NCBI GenBank assembly: GCA_029990175.1
Contig: JARKIP010000011.1
Coordinates: forward strand, 310,001-374,000
Source: Petunia secreta
Lineage: Eukaryota > Streptophyta > Magnoliopsida > Solanales > Solanaceae
DNA: 64,000 bases
Reading direction: 5' to 3'
Shown: in pieces, positions 56,677-64,000 of the stretch
How the letters are laid out: each line of letters starts with the position of its first letter
How positions within the stretch are numbered: the first letter of the stretch is position 1
Position numbers and translations under genes: made by a program
The notes under the pieces: model-generated
Seen by the model: the letters and a program-made list of their open reading frames with translations, nothing else
What the model was told of the DNA's origin: nothing
Database searches by the model: none

Positions 56677-56867
56677 CTACAGATAAACAAAAATAGAATA
56701 AAATTAGGAATATGAACAGAGATTGAAGTAAAGCTTGGCTCTTGGCCTTTCATTAATGAAAAAGGGTTTGAATTACAAAAGGAAAGATGAGAAAAATAAT
56801 ACACTTGGCATACAACCCTTAGAATATCCAAGTGTATTCAAAAGAAAACTGTAAAACAACAGTCTAC
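56677..56867 (-). other. Putative intron between protease and RT
   Basis: On the minus strand a donor TTG|GTAGAC and an acceptor TTTATCTGTAG|TGAT after a T-rich tract bound 191 bases. Removing it deletes the TAG that ends the protease frame (56864-56866) and joins the frames in phase: the split codon becomes TGT, then GATATATCT. Ogre elements are known to have a spliced intron at this place. The open frame can also be read through part of the intron on the RT side, from 56831. Confidence 0.75.
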
Positions 56868-58558
56868 CAAGACCCCTTCCTGATGGGGAAGGGAGTTGCA
56901 TTCCAGTTAGTCAGGTGCACGTCCGGGCCAATGTACTGAATTGAAGCATTACTGGAGCCTTCACCCGGCTGTACCATGCAGATTTCAAAAATGCCACCTA
57001 GATCAAATGGTGCATCCTGATTGTCTTCCACTGTGTTGACATTTGTAGCGACAACCTTTGGTTTCATAACATAACCCACAAAAGACTGAGCGAGACACGG
57101 AATTGGCTTTGGGAGAGACCAAACTTCCGACTTCTTTTTCTTTGCTTGCTTGCGATCAGCTGCTTTTGGCTTGAACCCTAGTCCCCACGTGCCTTGCACA
57201 CCATTTGGATAAACTGGATTTACCCTGCCTTGTAGTGATGCTCCCAAACCCTTTCCAAATTGGAAACCATGCTTTAACATTTCGGACGCCATCATGATAG
57301 ACGTCTCTGACACTCTTGGGATGGGTATAGGTTTCCCTTCTGTTACTTTCTCCACATACACCACGTCGGAGGTTTGATACATAATGGTCGGGCGTGTAGT
57401 GACTGCTTCAAGGGCTGGTACGTCCAGGCTATTGTTAAACTGTGAGTCATCATCTCCATAAATCACGACAGCTTGGTTATCCCAAGTAAACTTGACCACC
57501 TGATGAACTGTGGAGGGTACGGCACAAGCCATATGAATCCATGGTCGGCCCAGTAACAGATTGTATGATGCATCCGTCTCCATGACTTGAAACTCAATGC
57601 TGAAGGTAGCGGGCCCAATGGTTAACTCAAGATTGATAATGCCCAAAGATTCTCGAACTCCACCATCAAAAGCACGAACAGCAGAGGAACTTGCCCTGAT
57701 TTTGCTCGTATCCACCCTTAGACTCTTCAATGTAGACAGAGGGCAAATGTTCAACCCCGCGCCACCATCTATCAGAACACGTATGACATAGGAGTCTTCA
57801 CACTTAACTGAGACATGAAGCGCTCGATTATGACCGGTTCCTTCTGCTGGCAGCTCCTCATCGGTGAACATCACACGATTAGTCTCAAATACTCTGCCAG
57901 CAAGTGCTTCCAGATTAGCCACAGTAGTTTGTTCAGGAATGTAGGCCTCATTCAATATCTTCAACAGTGCATTGCGATGTGCTTCAGAGTTCATAAGTAG
58001 AGACAAGAGTGATATCTGAGCTGGAGTCTTTCTCAATTGCTCGACGATAGAATAATCTGTCGATCTCATTTTCTTCAAAAATTCTTCAGCTTCTTTCTCA
58101 GACACAGGCTCTTTGATGGGTCCTTGGTCTTCTCGACCTGGCTTTGCCTTTCTCAATTCTTCCGGGGTAAAACATCTCCCGGACCGGGTTAGACCATTTA
58201 CATCTGCAGCAACCTCCATGATTTCTTTCCCGTTGTAAGACACAATTGTCTTGTTGTAGTTCCAAGGAACAGCCTTTGTACTTTTGACGGGGAGTTGCGC
58301 TGCTTGAGTGATGATAACCGGTTCACACTTCTTTGCCTTAACCTCGAAGACCGGAGTTTTCTGCCATGATGCCCCTTGCACAATAAATGTTGGTGCACTG
58401 TCATGAACTTTTTCCTGCTTTGCAACCGGAATTGTGAAACTTGGCTCAACAGCAGTATCTTGCTTTGCTTTGTTGACAGACGCACTTGACTTTCCCCTGA
58501 TTACAACAATAAACGGCTCAGGGCCTTTGATGTCTGGAGAGGGACCAACTGCCACAAT
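56868..58558 (-). pseudogene. Element B protease region with G-patch
   Basis: In frame with gag beyond a TAG at 58559-58561. It begins with a poorly conserved Lys/Thr-rich linker. The retropepsin core follows: SYVIRVLIDGGAGLNICPLS, in which D-G-G stands for the usual D-T/S-G as in many Tat/Ogre proteases, then SYNLLLGRPWIHMACAVPS. After a further 60 residues comes a G-patch-like segment (MLKHGFQFGKGLGASLQGR, GTWGLGFKP) and a basic run. G-patch domains bind RNA and occur at the end of several Ogre proteases. The exon ends at 56868 at the intron donor. Confidence 0.8.
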
Positions 58559-60445
58559 CTACTTGGCGGCTTTCCCTTTCAAGTCCTCTTCTATGCATAC
58601 CATCCCTACCATGGGTACGTTGTTTTGAACATCATGAGCTGGTAAAGGATTTTGATTCACATTTTGTGTTTCATCCCCCACGACTTTTATCTGATTATTG
58701 TCTATCATTGCCTGGATTACCCTTTTGAGTTCCCAGCAGGATTCTGTATCATGTCCAGGTGCTCCAGAATGAAATGCACACTGGCGTGAATGATCAACTC
58801 TTCCGTTGGGGTTCACTTTTCCCGGGATTGGCTTCAACAGATTGGCTTGTTGCAACTTTTCAAACAAATTAGTGTAAGTTTCCCCCAGTGGGGTGAACTG
58901 CCTTTTCTCTTGTTGCATGTTTCTCTGTTGCATGTTTGGACGAAAGCCCTGCGGACCTCGTGGTCGGTAAGGCATCTCCTGGTGAGCCTGGAATTGAGTA
59001 TGTGCCTGTTGATTGTTGTATTGGACTGGAGAAGGGGGTGGACGCCACTGTGGACCAGATAGAGGCTGAGCATAAGATGCTGCATTTACAGGGAATGAGA
59101 ACTGCGGCATGGCAAATTGTTGGCCGTGAGTCGGATAGAATTGTTGTGGCGGGGGTGCCTGAATATACCCTTGACGGTCGTTGTATCTCCCATCATTTCT
59201 TCTCGGTCCAGGACCAACCATTGCCACCTCATCTTTTTTCTCTTTCTTCTTCCCATAAGTACCTGACCCTGATTGCAACGCTTGGGTCGTGGCTCTCAAA
59301 GCTGTTTGGCTAACAATCTTGCCTGCTTTGATTCCTCTCTCAATCATCTCCCCAATTTTTACTGCTTCACTAAATTGCTTTCCAAGGGCAGAGGCCATCG
59401 CCTGGTAGTATGTTTCGTCAAGCACTTCGATGAATTCTTCGACCATTTTATCGTCTGGGATCAAAGGGCTCACACGCGCCGCCTGTTCGCGCCACCTATA
59501 GGCATACTCTCTGAAGCTTTCGCCTGGTTTCTTTGTGATCGTCTTCAAAGAAGAACGATCAGGAGCAGCCTCCATTTTGTAGCCATAATGATTCAGGAAA
59601 GCGCTGGCCATGTCGTCAAAGGTGACCCACTTGGAAACATCTTGTTGCACAAACCATTCTGTGGCCGGTCCTCCCAAACTGTCCGCAAAGTACGCCATCA
59701 ATAATTCGTCCTTCTCGATACCCCTCATTTTGTTAAGGTATATCTTCACATGGATCCTCGGGTCACTTTGCCCAGTGTATGGATCAAATTTGGGCACAAC
59801 AAAACCTTCAGGCAATGGCACATGAGGGAATAAGCACATGTCTTTGTATGAAATACTGGTTTTACCCCCTTGCCCTTGGATGTTTTTCACAGTTTGCTCC
59901 AAGCTTTTCAATTTCCGAGCAAAGTCAGCCTCTTCTGTTTTCCCCAATCTTTCGACATCAGCATGTGATTCTGGGTGGTGTCCATGATCATACGACTCAG
60001 TGGGGCGGAGTACATTGCCCCGGGTTTGGTCGAATTATTGATCACGAGCCCTCAACTGTGGGTCACTGTTTGACCTTTGCAATGTGTGTCCTGCAGGAAC
60101 AGTGAATACTGTGGCAGGAACTTGGGCTTGGCCATGTTGTCCATGTTGTGGGAACTGTGCCCCAGGTTGTACAGTAGAGGGTCCAGCTACGTTGTCAGTT
60201 TCTGGATGTGGACCGAACCCTGGAGGATAACAGGGGTCTTCTGCCATTGTAGATTGCCCTTGCCCTGGTGGCTGAGCATTCGCCGTGAAACCAGCAGCAC
60301 CTGGCGGAGCAGGAGGTGCCTGAACTGCCGACAAGTTACGGACCAGTTGCATCATCATTTCTTTCATGGCCGTGAAATCCTCGGCCATCTTAGCCTGTTG
60401 TTCAGCCAAGCGAACCAGCTCAGTGTTCTCAGTTTCTTCGGCCAT
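58559..60445 (-). pseudogene. Element B Gag, one internal TAA and a terminal TAG
   Basis: The first good ATG is at 60445 (MAEETENTELVRLAEQQ); the frame extends upstream to a GTG at 60541. The N-terminal part has a coiled coil and a Pro/Gln-rich stretch. A TAA at 60035-60037 interrupts it, after which the same frame continues (GKTEEADFARKLKSLEQTV) into the capsid domain (GPATEWFVQQDVSKWVTFDD, SFREYAYRWREQAARV). A zinc motif of the type C-x2-H-x5-H-x4-C (CAFHSGAPGHDTESC) lies near the C-terminus. The TAG at 58559 separates it from the protease, again in the same frame. A full Gag-protease would have been about 1190 codons. Confidence 0.85.
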
Positions 60446-61010
60446 CGTTGCTGGAGTGTCTTCTTGAAGAGGTGCTTCAACCACTTCTAGAACAGGCAGT
60501 GGTCCCTTGATTCTGGTGGAATAGGAATGTGGGGCCAGCACGGCAGTTGCTCAAGCTCTAAACAAATCAAAACACGTTAGTGCAACAAGATAGCATGGAA
60601 TATGAATTTGCTCGTCGGCCTGAACAATGCCTAATGTCGTTATGCGTCATCCCAAATCGGTTTAGATTAGATCCCCAAGTGTATTATTTGATCTCTTTTC
60701 TCTTCTTTCTTTTTTTTTTCTTTCTTTTCTTTTCCTTTCTTTTCTTTCTTTTTTTTTTTTTTTTTCAAGTGAGGCTAGAGGGTAAAATGAATTGACACAT
60801 AAAAATAAGCAAAATATTTCCATTACTTCAAAAGAAAGAGTACATACGGTGCTTCCGAAGCACGACCAAAAGGAACGTACAAATGACTTAAAAAGGTGAA
60901 AATAAATTACAACATGCCAAATTCAAAAACGACATAAAGTACAACAATGCCAGGATGTAAAATAAATGACAAAAAGCAATAATCTGCACCATCTTGGCCT
61001 GATGTATCTA
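60446..61010 (-). other. Spacer between ORF1 and gag with a polypyrimidine tract
   Basis: The plus strand has a nearly pure C/T tract at about 60698-60766 (polypurine on the element RNA). On the minus strand GATTTGTTTAG at about 60555-60565 looks like a 3' splice site ahead of gag. This could allow a spliced message for Gag, but I found no matching donor to pair it with. Confidence 0.45.
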
Positions 61011-63005
61011 CTAGGGTGACTGGGGCACAAAGTCAGCTGGCTCCTCTGGGTCGAACTCAAATGGCTCCACGGGATCTGCTGGCGGGCCTTCTGCAAAAGT
61101 ACGACGCAATCCATTCAAATCTGCCGCAACTCTAGTGACAAAGGGAAGCACATGTGGGAGTATGTCCTCTGCGGGAAGCCTCCTATACTCATCGATGGAC
61201 CGTGCCACATATGTAGCGGAGTCATAAACTTGCCGATAAGCTACACTGATGGTCCGTCCTGCAGCCTGTATATCTCGAAGTCGGTCCTGTGCTAGCCCTC
61301 TGAGCTGCTCACCCTGCTCTAATGCCCTGTCAAGTCGAGCTCGAGAATCTATGGCATCCTGGCGATGATACTCTTCCCTTTTCCTGCTTTCCAACAAAGC
61401 TGCCCTGTCGGCATCCCGCTCTGTCAATGCCTGTGAGTGCATGACACGGAGTCGTCTGACTGTGTCTAGGTGCTGATGCGCGAAACCCTCACTCTCTGCC
61501 TGAGCAGCTCTGGCGGCATCCCGCTCTGTCAATGCCTGTGAGTGCATGGCACGGAGTCGTCTGACTGTGTCTAGGTGCTGATGCGCGAAACCCTCACTCT
61601 CTGACTGAGCAGCTCTGGCGGCATCCCTCTCTGCAATTAAGCTTTGTATGGTATCACGGTATTCCTTCCTAACCTCGTGCCTAGCAAGCTGAGCCTGCAT
61701 ATCCAGCCTGGCCTCAGTGTCAACCATGCCTGCTCTCGACCTCGCGGGCATCTCTCTGGGTATGGGCTGATGGTAATACCAGAACTTATACTCCCGAACG
61801 ACCTCCCCCTTAAGTCCATCCTGAACCTGTGTGCTTTCTGCGAGGTGCCTCCTAGTATCCCACAGGCGCAGGATCTCACCTCTAAGAGTAGCTGGGTTGA
61901 GAGGATAGTCTGAGGCATATGCACTCATGTCCTCAACTATTGGGATCTCCTGCTTTCGACCCAACTGCCTAAGTACACGCAGAGGAACATAAGGCTGGGA
62001 TGCTGCCAAACCCATCAGAACGAGAAAAGGACAATCCACGCATCTGTGTACAACCTCCCTCTTAGGAAACCAGCTACACTGCCACAAAATCTTGTCCGGC
62101 GTGAGAGAGTTCAAGAAAGACCTCCAATCCGGCTCACTTCCTGGGAATTTATACCTCTCGATGTGTTCGAGATGGTATTCAAGATAATCGATGTCACAGC
62201 ACCTAAGAATATCACGAGGTGGGCAAGGGCGTACATGCTCCAAGAACCAGACCTGTAATAGAAGGTTACACCCCTCGAAGAAACTGCTCTCTCCCTTGTG
62301 GCATCGAGTCAAAGCATGAAACATACTACCCAGAATCGTCGGGATGATAGTGGCATCTGGTGCTCCACCATACAAAGCTGCCATGGTCCAGCTGACCTTA
62401 ATGGATATCGCTCTATCCGGTAGTGGGAAAACCAACAACCCTAGCAAAGCGAACACAAAGACCTTAGGACAGAGGAGTACCCAATCTTCATATTTCAGCT
62501 TATCGTGGAACTCAAATCCATACTTCTTAAAACCATTATCGGCCCCAAAACGATCATAAAGGTAATCAAATGAAATCCAGCCTTGACGAACACTAGCGAT
62601 TGAGAGGTCCGTTCGTAGCTTGATATTATTGAAAAAATCACGCTCATTAACCTTCCTTGGAGCAATCATATTCTTTTTCTCAAAATCCAGCTTAAGAAGC
62701 TCAGCTATTTCCTCGAGGGTTGGCGTCATCTCAAACCCCTTAAAACATAAGGTATTTTGGTTTGGGTTCCAAAATCCAACTAGTGCACTGACCAAGTCTC
62801 GCCGCGGGACAATAGTTTTAGTCACAAGGTCAGTCAGAAAACCAATCTTCTCCTGGACTATATCTTTCTGCATTTCACTCATTGTGTCCCACCAAGACTT
62901 TAGAGATTTATCCGATTTGGGTGGGCCATCAGTCATCATAATAGAGGGTGGAATGGCATCAGCAGGGTATTTTCTTTTGACTGTCCTAGAAGATGATGCA
63001 GCCAT
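61011..63005 (-). CDS. Element B ORF1 (intact, 664 residues)
   Basis: The ATG at 63005 has a good context (AACAATGGC) and is preferred to an in-frame upstream start at 63113. Residues about 35-400 are a globular domain with VGFWNPNQNTLCFKGFEMTP and LEEIAELLKL near the start, resembling the plant mobile domain-like protein found as ORF1 in Ogre elements and in related host genes. The rest, about 445-600, is an Arg/Ala/Glu-rich coiled coil with two full and one partial copies of a 35-residue repeat (SLIAERDAARAAQ, ESEGFAHQHLDTVRRLR). The C-terminus is acidic and proline-containing. Ogre ORF1 function is unknown. Its lack of stops contrasts with the broken gag and pol behind it. Confidence 0.8.
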   Translation of the reverse strand: MAASSSRTVKRKYPADAIPPSIMMTDGPPKSDKSLKSWWDTMSEMQKDIVQEKIGFLTDLVTKTIVPRRDLVSALVGFWNPNQNTLCFKGFEMTPTLEEIAELLKLDFEKKNMIAPRKVNERDFFNNIKLRTDLSIASVRQGWISFDYLYDRFGADNGFKKYGFEFHDKLKYEDWVLLCPKVFVFALLGLLVFPLPDRAISIKVSWTMAALYGGAPDATIIPTILGSMFHALTRCHKGESSFFEGCNLLLQVWFLEHVRPCPPRDILRCCDIDYLEYHLEHIERYKFPGSEPDWRSFLNSLTPDKILWQCSWFPKREVVHRCVDCPFLVLMGLAASQPYVPLRVLRQLGRKQEIPIVEDMSAYASDYPLNPATLRGEILRLWDTRRHLAESTQVQDGLKGEVVREYKFWYYHQPIPREMPARSRAGMVDTEARLDMQAQLARHEVRKEYRDTIQSLIAERDAARAAQSESEGFAHQHLDTVRRLRAMHSQALTERDAARAAQAESEGFAHQHLDTVRRLRVMHSQALTERDADRAALLESRKREEYHRQDAIDSRARLDRALEQGEQLRGLAQDRLRDIQAAGRTISVAYRQVYDSATYVARSIDEYRRLPAEDILPHVLPFVTRVAADLNGLRRTFAEGPPADPVEPFEFDPEEPADFVPQSP
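61411..61640 (-). repeat. 105-bp in-frame tandem repeat in ORF1
   Basis: Copies start at 61411, 61516 and (partial) 61621. The two full copies are almost identical, differing at a few bases. 105 bases is 35 codons, five heptads, so the coiled coil stays in register. Confidence 0.9.
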
Positions 63006-63130
63006 TGTTCCTAATAAAAAAAATGTGTCAAATGTTTGAAAGCCTGAGAACAACTTAAAACAACTGACCGACAGAGCAAAACAGATGCCTAAACTGCTAA
63101 TTCGAAACTCCAATTTTCAAAAAAACTTTT

Positions 63131-63586
63131 GTCATTGTAATGACGTAAAGTTGACCCTAAGAGAATCGAAAAATTTTGCCATCATAACGGCATCAGGACT
63201 GACTCCAGGAATTTACCAACATTGGTATTTAGACGTAATTTATATAAAGAAAAAATTCGACGTTACAACGCCACATTGACATCAAAACAAAATTTCATTT
63301 CCAGTGATGAACACTACAGTACTTTTGCAAAAATTTGCCGGCATAACGACGTGAAAAAACTGGATCTCAAAAACTCCAATCATCGGTATACGGGCCTTTT
63401 TCTAAAAATTCGCCATTATAACGGCGTGAAAACTGACACGAAAATTTTTTGACTTTCTAACTACTAAGTATGTATATATATTTTTTTTTTTTTTTGTAAA
63501 ATTTTCGTCATTATAACGACACAAACTGACATATACAAAAGACGGCAAACACTGACGTTTTTTACAAAAATCTGCCATTACAGCAG
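63131..63586 (-). repeat. Repeated near-palindromes in the element B leader
   Basis: Seven motifs of 14-16 bases at 63131-63144, 63178-63191, 63259-63272, 63337-63350, 63411-63426, 63506-63520 and 63572-63586 follow the pattern (G/C)-(C/T)-CATTATAACG-(G/A)-C. The clearest is CGCCATTATAACGGCG. Surrounding bases (AAAATT before, GTGAAAACTGAC after) also recur, so this is a decayed array of units roughly 50-90 bases long. Confidence 0.75.
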
Positions 63587-64000
63587 TATGACTCAATTTT
63601 ATAAAAATAGCAAAACATTTACATTTAAAACATAAAATTCAACCTCTTCCTCACTTTTCCTTTCATTTTTCTCTTTCTTTTTTTTTCTATTTATTTTTTC
63701 TTTTGAAATCCGTCTCTCCCCAACTTGGTCAGCATAACAACCTTTCCTAATCGCATGCAACACATAGAATGCTTTTTTCAGACAAGTCTTTCCCGGGAAG
63801 TGGGTCCCGTTCAGACAACAGGTAGTCAACCTAGACAAATGCAATACCGGTGTATCGCACCTCATTAAGTCGGATATGATGCAGATAATTGGGCCTAAAG
63901 GTTTAACTCTGGGTGACACAACTGACTCAGTGTCTAGACTGGCTGAAAACCCGGTGGACAAACCGGGCGGAAAGCGCATCAGGGCCATCCGGAGACAGTG
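63587..64000 (-). mobile_element. Element B 5' leader, remainder
   Basis: Non-coding leader between ORF1 and the PBS, which is outside the window. It contains T-rich tracts at 63650-63710. A 129-codon minus-strand frame (63599-63988) shows no motif I recognise. Confidence 0.5.

Larger units (their letters stand above)
46313..64000 (-). mobile_element. Ogre-type LTR retrotransposon (element B), incomplete at the window edge
   Basis: Minus-strand element running from beyond 64000 down to its 3' LTR end at 46313. Order along its RNA: leader with palindromic motif, ORF1, gag, protease with G-patch, an intron, RT-RNase H-integrase, a 78-base tandem array, PPT and a 4.2-kb LTR. ORF1 ahead of gag, the pro-RT intron, very long LTRs and the 3' UTR tandem repeats together define the Ogre group of Tat elements. 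The 5' LTR and PBS lie outside the window. Bases next to the LTR at 46308-46312 are GAAAA; the matching target duplication cannot be checked. Confidence 0.9.

Noticed and set aside
63599..63988. 129-codon minus-strand frame in the element B leader
   Set aside because: Lys/Glu-rich end derives from a polypyrimidine tract; no family resemblance.
1..64000. tRNA, rRNA or CRISPR-like features
   Set aside because: None found. Tandem repeats here lack unique spacers of constant length, and the tRNA-like phrases are retroelement primer-binding sites.

Overview
The window is nuclear DNA of a flowering plant, most likely a eudicot. The mix of Tat/Ogre, Tekay and Athila LTR retrotransposons, MITEs of the CTGTTTGG type and expansin-like B genes would fit Solanaceae, but that is inference. 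There is no sign of bacterial, organellar or viral gene organisation. Only two genes look like ordinary host genes. They are a head-to-tail pair of four-exon expansin-like B genes on the minus strand (18259-20112 and 29845-31988). Both reconstruct to 250 residues with canonical splice sites. Nearly everything else is transposable-element sequence, much of it nested.

Layout. 1-7872: an old Ogre/Tat-type LTR retrotransposon (element A) with no gag or pol. Its 3' LTR is itself interrupted by a Tekay LTR (3972 to about 6336). 7873-11460: a decayed minus-strand Tat/Retand element (RNase H, RT, protease, PBS, LTR), cut off on the left by element A. 12036-17450: a plus-strand Tat/Retand pol fragment split by a 4.7-kb hAT transposon with an 8-bp target duplication (GTCACCAT). 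18259-31988: the expansin pair. The spacer holds a small MITE and a gag-protease-only Athila element (21651-27961, TSD ACGAT) that landed inside another MITE. 33030-42720: a CACTA (EnSpm) element (TSD CAT) that carries a MITE and a 5-kb non-autonomous LTR element (34281-39314, TSD GTTGT) and keeps a broken Transposase_24 gene. 43333-46312: a 66-bp minisatellite, split by a 2.2-kb insertion that holds an unidentified minus-strand gene-like segment. 46313-64000: the 3' LTR, 3' UTR repeat array, pol, gag-pro, ORF1 and leader of a large minus-strand Ogre element (element B), whose other LTR lies outside the window.

How the parts relate. The nesting gives a relative order: the Retand fragments and element A are oldest (element A's LTR pair differs at roughly a tenth of positions by eye), while the Athila and 34281-39314 elements are younger (about 2-3% LTR difference by eye). 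Several elements lack enzymes and would need partners: element A (no coding region), the Athila copy (gag-protease only) and the 34281-39314 element (protease only). Element B is the only nearly complete coding source, but three internal nonsense codons break its gag, gag-pro junction and pol.

Most unusual: (1) the 34281-39314 element has one long reading frame that joins a retropepsin to a sequence I do not recognise, ending in an in-frame duplicated module, with GCGATCGC palindromes clustered in the LTR; (2) the hAT element is a composite of two 5' ends; (3) a motif-plus-hairpin downstream of pol is shared by elements A and B; (4) element B's leader contains repeated near-palindromes; (5) element B has a phase-consistent pro-RT intron.
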